Below, in pieces: positions 1-11,460 of a DNA stretch of 64,000 nt. The stretch spans positions 14,740,963-14,804,962 of the forward strand of contig CM055102.1 in assembly GCA_029204225.1 (NCBI GenBank). Reading direction: 5' to 3'. Both the position numbers and the translations under genes were made by a program. The DNA is from Diphasiastrum complanatum (Eukaryota; Streptophyta; Lycopodiopsida; Lycopodiales; Lycopodiaceae). A model generated the notes under the pieces. That model searched no databases. It saw only the letters and a program-made list of their open reading frames with translations, and had not been told where the DNA came from. Position 1 is the first letter of the stretch. Each line of letters opens with the position of its first letter.

Positions 1-18
1 CTCTCTCTCTCTCTCTCT
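1..18. repeat. (CT)n microsatellite at the window edge
   Basis: Nine CT units open the window, so the tract probably continues upstream. Confidence 0.9.
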
Positions 19-1024
19 GTAATCACCAACTCTAAAGAGTCAGCTGTTGTGAAGACCCATTTTGGTCGTTTCATCTCTGATGGAGTATCTTCATTCATCC
101 TCTTCCTCATCCATCTACTTATAGTAGCTGGTAGATCTTGTGTCATTACCTTTACAATTAAAGATAGTTTAACAGCTCTTTAACTGACTAATTAGAACAA
201 TTGTTACTGGAGCGTGAAGACGTAGACAGTTTGTACTTGGAATCTTGTATAAATTTGCAGAGTGTCGCATTTTCGCATTTTTCAAGAGAATTGTCGCATA
301 TTTGAAGATGTGTGAAATGGACTAAAACCTTCAGTGAACACTTTGTCACCTTTTTCGCAAAACCTTATCGGGCCTCAAAAAATCCCGGAAATGAAGTGGA
401 AGTCTGTCGGGTTATTGCAGGTTGCAATATTCAGTTCAAAAATGCAGACTATTAAAAAACAGTTCATTTTTTTGTAGACATTATTGAGAGAGTAGTTTTG
501 AGAGAGAGAAGGAGGGCTGTTGGGATGAGTAGGAATTAGATTAAATTCCAACAGTTCAAAGGGTGTCCTTGTGATTAGGGTGTTGATACTCATCCAATTG
601 ACCATCCAACCTATTCTTTCGTGTTTGATTTGTTTATATAGATAGAGAGAAGAAGGTTTAATCTAATCTGAGATTACAAGAACGGCTGAATAAGCACGTC
701 CTAACGGTGTCCAAATTTGTTTTTGTCATCATCCTTGGAGGTTGTACTCCTTCTTGTATTTTCTTTGATCTCCTTTGTATTAAGGGACGTGAAGATCCGC
801 CCCTTTCAATCTTCATGTTTTATTCATTGAGCTTCTTTGGTACACAGGACATTTATCTTTCTGTTCGAGTGTCCCACAGTCCGCAAATACTTTACCTTCG
901 TCTTCGGTACTCGAAGCTTTGGCCTTCATGTTTGGGCAGTTTCCTTGCTACAGACTTGAGCTCGAAAGCAAACACATGGTGGTTCTGTATCATGTTCTGT
1001 GTTTTTCCCTTAGCTTCGATCCCC
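19..1024. other. Unassigned stretch
   Basis: I see no recognisable gene. Short open frames occur on both strands, for example a 108-codon frame from 707, but they show no family motif and look like chance. A purine-rich run lies near 490-515 and 640-655. Confidence 0.5.
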
Positions 1025-1293
1025 AGGGTGTAAAATGCCATAACAACCAAGGATCTTATCAAGGGAGAATTGGATCTGTTGTAGGAATGCTCAAGTTTCT
1101 AGTAGAAGGATTGTACAAGGTAGTAGAGATCCGACCTAATGGCGCAATCATTCTTGCCAACCTGCAAGGCAATTTGTTCGACACACCCATTAACTGGCAG
1201 CAGGTTGCATCGCTACTTCAGCTTAGGGATGAGCCCTTAGCGCCATCCTCATCATCCTCATTTCACGTGAAGAATCATCCACAGCCACATTAG
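1025..1293 (+). pseudogene. Possible gypsy integrase C-terminal tail
   Basis: About 80 codons end in a stop at 1291-1293. The segment with YKVVEIRPNGAIILANLQG followed by PINWQQV resembles the C-terminal strand-and-turn region of Ty3/gypsy integrases, where a 'GPY.V..V..NGa..L.d..G......iNG..l' pattern precedes the polyprotein end. That family pattern is known; its application here is my inference. No integrase core lies upstream, so this is at best an orphan fragment. The apparent upstream start codon at 919 is in non-matching sequence and is probably not real. Confidence 0.35.
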
Positions 1294-1658
1294 ATAGGTT
1301 GGGTAGGAATGGATTGATTTGCTTTGTCTAGAAAAGCTTGATTGCTCCAGATTAAAAATTACTATAGCAAAGCTTTGTGGCTCAAACGTTTTGTTTCTTC
1401 ATTGGGCCACCAAAATCCTGCCAAAAGAATTGTCCTAGCAGTAGCATCGGAGGAGAAATGTCCACCCCCAATACCTTCGTGAGTCAAGACAATAATCTTG
1501 GCAAAGATTTTATGATAATTTTTATTTTTTGCAGTTTCATCAACTGAGGATATATTTCCCAGTGGCTAGATATCTAGTGATATCATCTGCCCATAACGAA
1601 GTCACATCTATAATAAAATAGACACGCACTAGTAACTCATCATTTATTGGCTCATCAG
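1294..1658. other. Unassigned stretch before the G1 LTR
   Basis: AT-rich sequence without a credible coding frame. It ends where the TG of the G1 LTR begins. Confidence 0.5.
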
Positions 1659-2386
1659 TGTTGGAGGGTTTGCGGATTCCAAGGCAACCCATTACCCTAG
1701 TTAATAAGTGAGAGGGATTTGACACCCTGCATGTGTAAGTCCAACTCGATGATCACATAGTTATTTGATTAATTAGAAGTTAATAAAGGACTTTAGGCCT
1801 TTTTGCGGGACTTTTAATGTCACGGGGCCTAAATGTCAAGTTAGTGAATAAAGTTGGGTTTCCCTCCAATTTTGATGGTTCCCACACTTTTTAAATTTGA
1901 ATAAAAAGAGAGGCAAGACTGGACCAATAGGATTCAGAGGCCAGGGTCCTCCTCTCTACTATAAAAAAGGACCAACTCGAGTTGCTCCCTGATGTTCATT
2001 TCCTCATTTCAATAAAGCAGATTGGTTCTCTTTAGAAATGGATTGATGAATGTCCTTGCTCTTTCTATATTTTCCTCCATTTCTCATGTTTTCTTTGGAT
2101 TTTGCTAATTGTTGGATCTGATCATTATTGGGATTGATATTTCTTATGCTTTTTGTGAGAGAAAAAGGGAGAGAGAGAAGAGTAAGTTTCTATCATTGTT
2201 GTGGATTTAGGGTTAATGGAAGTAGGGTTAATGGATGTAGTGCTAGATCCTCCATTCATGTTGAAATCTGAACTATACTATCGCTCTCATGGGAACGAAC
2301 CTCCACGTGACAACTAACTCCGTCTCTTTGATGCGAGATTGACTAGATCCTAGATTCAGGTTAGGCAAGGAAAGAAACCCACTACA
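1659..2386 (+). mobile_element. LTR, gypsy family G1, copy 1 (728 bp)
   Basis: The stretch starts TGTTGGAGGG, ends CCCACTACA, and is followed after four bases by a primer binding site, so it reads as a 5' LTR on the plus strand. A TATA-like CTATAAAA lies near 1960. The first 220 bp recur at 24758, and the last 165 bp recur at about 30965-31184 next to the same primer site. A more diverged minus-strand relative lies at 57525-57947. The comparisons were made by eye. Confidence 0.85.
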
Positions 2387-2390
2387 ATTT

Positions 2391-2408
2391 TGGCGCCGTT
2401 GCTGGGGA
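2391..2408 (+). other. Primer binding site, tRNA-Asp type
   Basis: TGGCGCCGTTGCTGGGGA is complementary to the 3' end of plant tRNA-Asp with one mismatch. This primer is typical of Tat/Athila-type gypsy elements. It lies four bases after the LTR end. Confidence 0.85.
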
Positions 2409-2721
2409 GCTATGCCAATTTTTCAGTTTGCAGCATGTTTGGTTGATGGTTAGCTTGCATTAGGCATCTTGTCGTGGCATGAATAGTGTTAAATCTGCAT
2501 TTTTGGGTTAGTTTGGGATTGATTTTGCTTGATTTGAGTGGATTTGCTTGTTTGAAATCTAATTTGATTATTAAACAGGTAAAGCTATTCAGATCACCAA
2601 TCTTAAGATCTATTTGGATCTGAGATATCAGAGAAAATAACAAAAATTGGTCAAATCTGTCAAATTTGGTCAAAAACAGACAAAAAGCGTCACCGAGCTC
2701 AGAACTCTTTACCCTCTTTCA

Positions 2722-3366
2722 AGAAACCTTCGCCGAGTTGCAGACATTTTCGATTTTGTTTACAGAACCTTCAGTTTGAAGGGTGAAGATTAATTCCCAG
2801 TAGATTTCTAGAAACATCAGAAAAACCACCAAAAAACACGAAAATTATCAAAACCCTAAAAATACAGAAAAAGAACCTTCGCTCGATTCATTGTCCTTAG
2901 ATGTAATTCAGATCTATCTCTTGCCTGGTCGACAAAGAATAATACCAAAAATAAAAAGGGTTTCAGAGGATCAGTTGTCATATTGTCATATTTTTGCCAA
3001 AAAAGTCACTTTTTTGTAAAATTACCAATATTACTCTTGATCCTTCGCAAGAACCTTTGCCGAGTTTCCAAAATATTCTATTTATAGAAAAATACTATTT
3101 TTTGAGATCGACTAGAAAAATACTCTTGATCAGATCACAAAAAATCTTGATTTTTATCCTCGCCAGATTACAGAAACTATATTCCTTGTGTTAGAAACCT
3201 TCGTCCGGTTTTCCATAGTTTTATATGTGTCAGATCTTCCATCTGAGAAGTCGGCGAAGGTTATTTATCAAGAAATTGCCAGAAAAATGTTCAGAGTTTT
3301 TTTTTTTCCAAATAGCATTGTTGAACCTTCGTCGCGCCCACCTTAGCCTAGAGAACCTTTGCCAGT
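2722..3366 (+). repeat. Dispersed leader motif GAACCTTCGCC
   Basis: Variants of (A)GAACCTTCGCCGAG begin near 2724, 2764, 2872, 3050, 3193, 3322 and 3352, and an inverted GGCGAAGGTT lies near 3252. The same motif recurs at about 31240, 31355 and (inverted) 31278 in the other G1 leader. The role is unknown; structured leader RNA or packaging are possible. Confidence 0.65.
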
Positions 3367-3571
3367 CCTATCAGCACAATTTGGAGGAGGACCAACTCCC
3401 ATCAGAGCATTTTCCTTGGCGGAGCTTTAGCAGATAGTTAGCGGAAGTACTTCCGCTAAATTTGGCGGTCGGAAAAAAAAAATTGGGCAGATTATTTTCG
3501 GCGCCCAAGTTCCAAATCTTTTTTTTTTTTTTTTGAATCCTCCATTTGACTCAAGGAGAGGATTTCCAACC

Positions 3572-3770
3572 ATCTTTTCAGCATTGATTGGAGGCTGTCC
3601 AACGCCCTACTTCATCACATTTTTCAGCCATTGTTCCAGCAGAGTTTCAGCCATATTTCAGTTTTGATTGGAGGCTGTCCATTGCCCTATTTCATCACGT
3701 TTTCCACAGATTTCCAGCCATATTTTCAGCATTGATTGGAGGCTGTTCAGCGCCCACTTTCATTCTCCTT
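3572..3770 (+). repeat. Imperfect tandem repeat, about 70-80 bp unit
   Basis: The core GATTGGAGGCTGT occurs at 3586, 3666 and 3734, each time followed by a related block (CCTATTTCATCAC, CAGCCATATTTCAG). The units are diverged and unequal in length. Confidence 0.7.
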
Positions 3771-3997
3771 GTGGTCACATTTTCCAGCCAGCTCTTCACA
3801 CACGCTTGGAGCTCTATCGAGAGGTATCTTTGTTGGTTTTTCCTTGCTTTCCACACCTTTTCTTGACATTTGTCATTTCCTTTCTTACTCTTAGTGTCGT
3901 TTGTGTACCTAAAGCATATTTGGGGTGACGACAAAAGTCCGCTCTCTCCGATATTAAGTTTTTTTTACACTCTCTTCACTTCCTGCATTCCTTGACC

Positions 3998-5253
3998 ATG
4001 GATACTTCCCCTATATCTTCTGAACCTCACATACCGTCTTCCACTTACCTTGACGAAGTACGGCATGAATTTCGAGATCATCTTAGGGAAGCCATGAGTG
4101 ATGTACGCACTGATTTACACCAGGAGTTGCGAGAGATGTTCACTGCTCTTTCTGCCCAGATTGCTACATTATCATTACAGTCCAGTGTTTCTCCACTATC
4201 TCCACCTGTTTTCCCATAGCGTACATTTCCACCACCCGAGACTCCTTCATTTTTTGGTCCTTTGCCACGAGACTTTAAGGATAAGATTCAGCTTATTGTG
4301 TATTCTGGGTCATCCGATGGGAATGAACTCAAGAATTGGTATTCTAAGCTTGAGACCTACTTCCTTATGTTTCCTAAGACTGACATTCAGCGGATACATG
4401 TGGCTGCTTTACATTTGGAGGGCCGTGCTACTACTTGGTGGCGCATGTTTTGTCAGACGGCTTCACACCCTTGCCTTGCTAGTTGGACAGAGTTTATGAC
4501 AGCACTCTGCCTAGCGATGATTGATTCAGTGGCTTATTCGACAGTGCGACATCTTTCGTAGTTTATTTCACACTGGTGACTTGGCTGTTTATACGACACG
4601 GTTTACAGAGCTTTCCTATCTATTCCCAGATATTTCTACATTGGAACTCATCTCTCGCTACGTTGCTGGTCTACGAGGCGCACTCAGATATGATGTTTCT
4701 TCTTTTTTTTTCACTCACTCTTTCTCACGCCATCTCCCTTGCTACCGCACTGCAACACAAGTACTCTCCCATCTCTTTCTCTGTTTCTCGTCCTTCGTGT
4801 CATTTCACATGTCCTATTTTTTCCTCTCCATCCTCTGCTAGTCCCACATCTGTCAGTTCACCTTTGTCCACTCTTCCTTCTGCACCACGTCCTCTTTTTT
4901 CTTCTCGTCTTGTTCTTGTTCGTCACTACTCACAACCTAAGATGTCTGAGTTCAATGAGAAACGCTTATGTTTCAATTGTAAGAGTCCTGTTCATATCGC
5001 CCGTGATTGCCGACAGCCTGCCACTATCACTGCCGTCTATTTTCATGATGCTGACACACCTGATGATAGTCCTGATTCTGTCATATGCCTTCATATTCTT
5101 GATGATGACCCACCTGTTGATCAGTTTGCCACACCCACTGAGCCTGTTCTTGATCCCATTGATCTAGTTGTATGCCATGCTCAGCTTGCTTATGTTACTT
5201 GGGCCAGTAAGCCGGGTCCATGCCATATCCGTCTTCGCGTTACGTATCACTGA
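3998..5253 (+). pseudogene. gag: Gypsy gag relic with zinc knuckle
   Basis: This encodes the nucleocapsid precursor of a Ty3/gypsy element. Translation from the ATG at 3998 gives a coiled-coil-like start (DEVRHEFRDHLREAM), a stop at about 4217, then a retrotransposon-gag core from 4262 (LKNWYSKLETYFLMFPKTD, HLEGRATTWWRM). After a frameshift near 4560 a Ser/Pro-rich linker leads to the CCHC zinc knuckle CFNCKSPVHIARDC at about 4969-5010, which still has all four ligands. At least three frame changes break it, so it cannot make one protein. Domain order and direction match the pol that follows. Confidence 0.85.
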
Positions 5254-5797
5254 TCGTGAGTTTATTGCCCTTGTTGACATGGGTAGCACTCACTCGTTTC
5301 TCAGCAGTCATATTACTACATGCATTCGTGCTATGCCAGTCACTACGCCTCATCCCCTGCATGTTGAAGTTGTCAGCACACACTCTTTTCCTAGCACGCA
5401 GATGTATCAGCAGCTTTCATATCGGATTGGAGACTTCCTTGGTCAGGTAGATTTTCATATTATTCCACTTACATGGTATGATCTTATCCTCAGTGCTGAT
5501 TGGTTTGCATCCCTTGGTGCGGTTACAGTAGACCTCCAGCAGCAGACATTGACATTCTCTCATGATGGTACTCAACATATATTTTTCGGCAGGACTATCA
5601 GCTTATTTCCGGGAAGCAGTTCATTCGAAGCCTCCCGAAGGCCCCCTGTGCGGCTATTCTTTTTGTTCAGCCAGTTCAACCTATTGCGGATGCACCACCT
5701 TTGCCACAGGTATTTTTTGAACTGTAGCATGAATTTGAGCATGTTTTTAGAGAGCCGACTCAGTTACCACCTTTACGAGATGTCAACCACCATATAG
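5168..5797 (+). pseudogene. Gypsy retropepsin relic
   Basis: This is the aspartic protease of the same gypsy polyprotein. The active-site region reads FIALVDMGSTHSFLSSHI. Family members have D-[ST]-G here, so the catalytic triplet is changed to D-M-G. The downstream DLILSADWFASLGAVTVD corresponds to the usual 'yDvILGmdWL...a.id' strand and fits well. The frame stays open to 5797, but after about 5640 it no longer matches protease and drifts into the linker. The frame differs from both gag and RT, consistent with decay by small indels. Confidence 0.8.
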
Positions 5798-5841
5798 ACC
5801 TTGTTTTCTCTGCATCACCTCCTTCTTGTCCTCCTTTTCAT

Positions 5842-7050
5842 ATGTCTATTGTTGAGCGCGAGGAAGTCCAGCGTCAGGTGTCTGATTTATTATGTCAAGG
5901 CCTTATTGTTCCTAGCCACAGTCCTTTTGGTGCTCATGTTTTACTTGTTGATAAGAAGGATGGTACTAAACATCTATGTATTGATTATCGTGCTTTAAAT
6001 AAACTTACTATTCGTAATCAGTATCCTATCCCTCATATGGATGACATGTTTGACCAGTTAGGCCAAGCCAAGATCTTTTCTAAACTTGACCTCCGCTCCG
6101 GTTATCACCATATTCGTATGCATCCTCCTGATGAGCACAAGACAGCTATCCGTACCCACTTTGGTATGTATGAGTTTCGTGTCCTTCCTTTTGGTGTTAC
6201 CAATGGCCCGCCCACTTTTCAGAATGCCATGAATAGCATCTTTCGTCCTCTGCTTGAAAAGTGTGTCATTGTTTATTTTGACAATATCCTCATTTATAGC
6301 ACCACTCTCTCTCTTCATGTTCAGCACGTTCGTTTTGTTTTTGTTTTGTTAGTTACTCATCATCTGTATGCTAAACATTCTAAATGTTCTTTTGTTGTTG
6401 TACAAATCAAATTTTTGGGCTTCTTTGTTACTATTGGTACTGATCGTCTCAACCCTCGTAAGGTCCGTTCTATTCTTTCAAGGCCTGTGCCTGCTGATGT
6501 TCATGATATTCGTATGTTTCTTGGTCTTGCTATCCATCTTCGTAAACCAGTTGCTCATTTTGCCACTCTTGCATCTCCTTTGCATGCTCTGTTGAAAAAG
6601 AAAACTTCGTTTGCTTGGACTCCCGCATGTCAGTAAGCTTTTGATACTTTGAAGGCTAAGGTTACCACTGCCCCTGTTTTATGTCTTCCAGATTTTTCCC
6701 AGCATTTTGCTGTTGAGACTGATGCTAGTTCCACAGGATTAGGTGCTTTGTTATGTCAGCGTCAGTGTGTTATTGCATATAAATTTCGTTGTCTTCGTTC
6801 GTATGAGCAACGCTATTCCACTCATGAAAAAGAGTTGCTTGCTATCATTTTTGCTTTAAAGAAGTGGCGTCATTATCTGTATCGTGTTCCATTTGATGTT
6901 TTTACTGATTACCAGTCACTTCGTTATTTGTATACACAAAAGGATCTTAGTGATCGTCAGTACCGTTGGCTTTAGTTTTTACAGTCCTTTCATTTTGATA
7001 TTCATTATAAGCCTGGTAAAAGTAATGCTGCTACTGATGCTTTGTCTCGT
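5842..7050 (+). pseudogene. Gypsy reverse transcriptase and RNase H relic
   Basis: RT copies element RNA and RNase H removes the RNA strand. From 5842 RT blocks run in order: HLCIDYRALNKLTIRNQYPIP, FSKLDLRSGYHHIRM, FRVLPFGVTNGPPTFQ, then the catalytic box as YFDNILIYS, where the second Asp of YxDD is Asn. A stop at 6634-6636 separates RT from RNase H, which begins near 6649 with FAVETDASSTGLGAL (first catalytic Asp) and continues with YSTHEKELLAI and FTDYQSLRYL. A further stop at 6973 follows. The lost Asp and the stops make it inactive. Confidence 0.9.
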
Positions 7051-8046
7051 TTACCTGCTCTTACTTACAGTCTTGTTATGTCTCCCCACTCTTGGTATGA
7101 TGATCTTCCTCAGGCTTATGCCACATGTCCAGACTTTCATGATGTTATGTTGTTTGCCTCTCGTCCTTCCTCTAACTCTCACCAGGTTTATTCCATTGTT
7201 AATCATCGTTTGTTTCACTGTGATTCGTTATGTATTCCCAGCACTCTCGACATACGTCCACAGCTCCTTCTTGATGCCCATTCCGCTCTTGTTGGTGGCC
7301 ATTTTGGTTTTCAGAAGTCCTTGTTCTGTTTGAAAGAAGATTTTTATTGGCCTTCCATGAAGTGTGAGCTTTCCCACCTTATTCATACTTGTGATTTTTG
7401 CCTTCGTAATAAGTATTCCCGTGAAAAACCTGGCGGTCTCCTTCAAAGTTGGCCTATTCCTTCCCGCCAGTGGACTGATATATCTATGGACTTCATTTTA
7501 GGTCTTCCCCGTACTCAGCGTGGTCATGACTCTTGTTTGGTGGTAGTTGATAGGTTTTCTAAACAAGCTCATTTCATACCAATCAGACGTACTATTACAG
7601 CAGAGCAGTGTGGTCGTATATTTATTTCTGAGATTTTTTGCTTACATGGTCTCCCACGATCTATACTTACTGATCGGGATACCAAGTTTACATCAGGTTT
7701 TTGGACTGAGCTTTTGCGTATCTTGGATGTTAGGATACTTATGGACACTGCTTATCATTCTTCTGCGGATGGTCAGTCTGAGGTTATTAACCAGGTATTG
7801 GAGGATTATTTACGACATTATGTTTCTCCTTCTGGTCGTGATTGAGATCAGCATTTATGTTTGGCTGAGTATAGTTATAACAGTTCTGTTAGTTCCAGCA
7901 CAGGTGTTTCTCCTTTCATCCTTGCTCATGGATACTCACCAGTTCTACCCAGTATACCTGCTCCTCCAGATGATGCACCTGTTATTATTTCATCTTATCT
8001 TTCGAGTGCTCGAGAGATTATTACTAGAGCTGCTACTCATTTATAG
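7042..8046 (+). pseudogene. Gypsy integrase relic, core intact
   Basis: Integrase joins element cDNA to the chromosome. The frame from 7042 contains the zinc-binding HHCC part (HSALVGGHFGF ... CDFCLRNK) and the catalytic core with all three acids: the Asp in WTDISMDFILGLP, the Asp in LTDRDTKFTSGFW and the Glu in ADGQSEVINQ. A TGA at about 7843, in a position where a CGA codon would fit, cuts the frame. It resumes at 7861 (MAEYSYNSSVSSSTGVSPF) and stops again at 8044. Apart from these stops the core is the best preserved part of this element. Confidence 0.9.
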
Positions 8047-8598
8047 CATATTCAGCAGCGGTACAGGACCATTGTTGATAGTCATCGGTGGCATGTTGAG
8101 TTTGCAGAGGGGGATATTGTTTTTCTCCGGTTATGCTTTGCTCACCGTCGTTTTGTACAGGGTCTTGCTTCTACTGAAAAGCTTGCACCGCGCTATTATG
8201 GGCCTTTTCAGATTCTTGAGTGCCTCAGTCCAGTTACATATCGTCTTGAATTATCTGCTGCTACTCGGGCTTGTGATATCTTTCATGTCAATTTATTACA
8301 TGCTGCTATTGAGGATGATGCTCCTCAAGATTCCTCATTTCCTGTAGATCCGAAGCTTTTTTCATTCCTGCCAGCTACTATTTTACAGGTGCGCTTATTG
8401 CATAGTCGTCGTCATCGGCAGGTTCAGTTTTTGGTCCAGTGGGATGGTCGTCCTATTGAGGAGGCTACTTGGGAGCCCATTGATGTTTTTGATCATACGC
8501 CTATACTGGCTGATCAGGCTCGATCACTTGTAGCTACCATTGCTTCTCGGGATGCTCTGGCTTCTCTTGATGTTCCTTTCTCATATGAGATATCTTGA
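8047..8598 (+). pseudogene. Gypsy integrase tail with chromodomain
   Basis: Reading on from 8047, RYYGPFQILECLSPVTYRL and IFHVNLLHAA are the integrase C-terminal fold. After a linker comes VRLLHSRRHRQVQFLVQWDG followed by EEATWEP, the signature of a chromodomain, which in chromoviruses steers integration to particular chromatin marks. The final frame (from 8389) stops at 8596-8598. Its presence assigns this pol to the chromovirus branch, whose members usually use a tRNA-iMet primer. That is at odds with the tRNA-Asp primer site upstream at 2391. Confidence 0.85.
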
Positions 8599-8641
8599 TG
8601 CAGTATTTTTCTCTGGCACTGGTTCTTATCTTATTTTGCCT

Positions 8642-8654
8642 ACATTGGGGGCAA
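8642..8654 (+). other. Polypurine tract of the chromovirus
   Basis: ACATTGGGGGCAA lies directly before TGTTCT, as expected for the plus-strand primer of a chromovirus. Confidence 0.6.
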
Positions 8655-9118
8655 TGTTCTTTATAGCCAAGGAGAGTTACGGAGTACAGGATACAGGCCT
8701 ACTGGGCTACTCTGCATATATTTCGTAGGCCTCTTTACATTTACTGTTGGTTATGTACATTTCTGGTTACGCATTTTATATTAGTCATGTACAGGCCCCA
8801 GAGCCTTTTTATATGCTTATGACCCGCACTGGGTCCTTTTTTATGACATTGAATGGCCTTGGGCCCTTATTATATGGTTATATATGGAGTGGAGGCCCGT
8901 AGGAGGGCACACTATTTTCCCTCCACATTTTGCCTCCCTTTACTTTTGAATTCCTATTTTAGGGTTCGTTGGTAGGGTATTTATAGGGGCATTTGTACAC
9001 TCATTTTTGAGATTATTGATTGGTATTGCTTGGGCTCTTCATGGGAGAACCTATTGTCTTGTCTATTGCTTGTAGGGCTTTAGTCTATTGCTGTCTTTTA
9101 TGCTTCATTGATTCAACA
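8655..9118 (+). mobile_element. Candidate 3' LTR of the chromovirus
   Basis: The stretch runs from TGTTCTTTATAG to GATTCAACA, starts after a polypurine tract and has a TATA-like GGTATTTATAGG near 8976-8990. No second copy is in the window, so the right boundary is a guess from the TG..CA rule. It does not resemble the G1 LTR at 1659, so the two do not form one LTR pair. Confidence 0.55.
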
Positions 9119-9211
9119 CCTGAGATTTTGATCATAACTGAGGCTAAATTCTGAAAAAGAGAATAGGGAAAGTCTTGAATAGTACATTTGTTGTACTTGT
9201 TAGTAGTTAAA

Positions 9212-10756
9212 ATGGATTCAATTGGAGCCTATCTCCTTGAAGCTAGTGAGAGGCTAAATTCAAGTAATTATTCAATATGGAAAGTAAGAATGGAGTCACT
9301 TCTAGTGCTCCAAGATTTGTATGATCTTGTCCTTGGTGAAGAGGAAGAGCCTCAATGAGGACACGGTCTAGTGAAGTACAAAAAAAGATCTAGGCTAGCA
9401 TTACATTGTCTTAAAATGAATGCTAGTAATGAACTCCTTAAAGAAGTTGCATCTTGTACCTAGGACAAAGAGGCTTCGAACTCCTTGAAAGGGATCTATG
9501 AATCCAAAAATACCTATAGAGTGCTTATGCTAAGGAATAGAGTTCTTCAAAGCATTAGAGGTAGTGACAAGAGTGCTCAAGAGTATGTCTTGAGGATAAA
9601 ATCTCTCAATAAAGAACTTTCCATCATAAGTGAGAGTATCCAAGATGATGAGCTTGTGAAAATTATCCTAAATGGTCTTGGAGATGAGTTCTCCAATCTA
9701 GTACAAAGCTTTGCAATTCAAGATTCTCTACCTTCTTTTGACAACTCCATAGTGTGTTTGTGGCCGAGGAGAGTAGAATCCTTCATGTGAAACAAAGGAT
9801 TGGTTCCTTGAAGCTACATGATGGAGATTAGAAGGCCAACTTCTCAAGCAAAGACAAGGCAAAGTCCAAGAAGAAGATCCAACACAAGGAGACCAAGAGT
9901 GATGATCAAGCATCAAGCTCTAAAGTTGGAAAGAAGAACAAGGCCAAACTAAAGTGCTTCTTTTGTGGAGAGAAGGGGCACTTTGCATTCGAGTGCTACA
10001 AAAAGAAAAATGCACAAGGTGAGAGAAAGCAAGGCAACCTTACCCTTGAGAAAGAGGAGGATGAAGTGGATTCGTCCTTGATGGCATCTACATCAACAAT
10101 CAAGAGCTACTCCAATGACACTTGGTGGCTTGATAGTGGGGCTAGCTCCCACATGACATTCCAAAAAGATTTCTTCTCAACTCTTGTACCTTTTGTAGGT
10201 TGTAAAACTCTATTCTAACAACAAGTGATCAAGAATGTAGAATAGATGGAGTGGGAACTATTCCCTTAAGTCTTGGATCCTCTAAAAGAGTAGATTTTCA
10301 AAATGCACTCTATGTTCCTACACTCACTAAGAGTTTGCTAAGTGTAGGACAATTGATGGATGATGGTTTAGATGTCCATTTTAAGCAAGGTGTTTGCTCC
10401 ATTATGATGAGTGATACTTGCATTGTAAAGGGATTCAAGCAAGGAAGGCTTTTTAAGCTTGATGCTAATGTATTTCTTGGAAGTGTGAACATGGCTAAGG
10501 AGGAGCTTAATCAAGTGGAGCTTTGGCATAAGAGGTTGGGCCATCCCAACTTCAAATAAATGGAGATGCTATGCACAAAGGATCTTGATTTTCGGCCTTC
10601 CAAAGACATTTTCAAAGTGTGGAAAAAGTTGTGAAGCTTGTAGCCTCTCAAAGGCACACAAGCTACCTTTTGCTAACTCTTCCACTAGATCTTCTAAAGC
10701 ATTAGATCTCATTCATAGTGATATGCACTCTTTTTCTCAAGAATCTAAAGGAGGTG
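9212..10756 (+). pseudogene. Copia gag, protease and integrase-start relic
   Basis: The gag start ATG is at 9212 (MDSIGAYLLEASERL), followed by the copia gag core (LNKELSIISESIQDDELVKI), zinc knuckle CFFCGEKGHFAFEC at about 9957-9998, and the protease site WWLDSGASSHMT near 10124, with DSG intact. LLSVGQLMDDGLDVHFKQG and LWHKRLGHPN lead into the integrase zinc region (CEACSLSKAHKLPF). Stops occur near 9356, 9461, 9787 and 10557, and there are frameshifts. The sequence is close to the C2 copia protein at 35760-37283, so it is a diverged relative. It breaks off at the start of the integrase core and joins gypsy sequence. Confidence 0.88.
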
Positions 10757-11010
10757 AAAAAGCTCAAGCAAGAGACATACCTGCAGAACCTCTTGTTGCT
10801 GAAGAACTAGTACCAAAAGCGGGCTTATCATTGTGAACTGATCCAAACGATCGATTGCATCATCATGAATCACCTTTCCACATGGTGGAGCTCGAGGAAC
10901 CACACACTAAAGTGCTCACCAGTTTGCTAGCAAGCCGTGTTAGTTTATCCCTCGGAGAATTACTACGGATTGCGCCACAAGCCAAGAGCCTCCTGGTTGA
11001 ATGAAGCAGG
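10757..11010 (+). pseudogene. Gypsy fragment just upstream of protease
   Basis: Translation gives KVLTSLLASRVSLSLGELLR followed by IAPQAKSLLVE, like the region that precedes retropepsin in Tat/Athila-type gypsy polyproteins ('vl...v.l.l.eLL.isP..r'). Frames shift at a stop near 10834. It joins copia sequence on the left, and copia leader-like sequence on the right separates it from the gypsy RT at 11.5 kb. Confidence 0.5.
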
Positions 11011-11014
11011 TTTG

Positions 11015-11460
11015 TAGATCAAAACCCTATATAGATTTTCAAACTTGATCAATTCCAATTTTTTGATTTCACATACTGGATTTGGCCGATTTTTGGATCA
11101 TTAGATCAGCCTTAGTGGTGGCTAATAGATTGCATATCAAATTTTCAGCATTTGCATGTAGACTTGGAATAGTCAATTTTTTTGTGATTTTGTCAAAACT
11201 CTAATTTTGATTGGGTCTCTAGATAGTGAGGTTGCTGGACTTCATTTGAGTGTGTTTCAGTCTTAGGAAGTGACAAAAGTCATTAGATTGAGGATAGATC
11301 ATAGGTTGATCAAGATTCAATGATTCTATATGTTGATTTGCTTGGTATAAGTGCTGGAGGAGATATTTCTAGGGAGTTTCAAATCTTTGTGATTTCTTTT
11401 GAAAGAATTGTTGTTGTTCAAAGGAGTGCTTTGTGCATTGAAACAAGTTAGAAAAGAAGA
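11015..11460 (+). other. Copia leader fragment (C1-like)
   Basis: By eye this resembles the reverse complement of 29530-30070, the untranslated leader of element C1: shared runs include GATTTTGTCAAAACT, TTCATTTGAGTGTGTTTCA and GTGCTTTGTGCATT. It is on the plus strand and lies downstream of a copia gag, the wrong order for a leader, so it is misplaced or a separate insertion. Confidence 0.65.

Larger units (their letters stand above)
2409..3991 (+). other. Untranslated leader of the G1 element
   Basis: No coding frame is credible. The first kilobase carries many copies of an AGAACCTTCGCC-like motif, shared with the leader after the second G1 primer site (31207-31689). After about 3470 the sequence changes character and has an imperfect tandem repeat, which may mark the junction with the chromodomain gypsy element that follows. 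Confidence 0.6.

Noticed and set aside
707-1033. 108-codon frame as a gene
   Set aside because: No motif, unusual composition and no supporting context.
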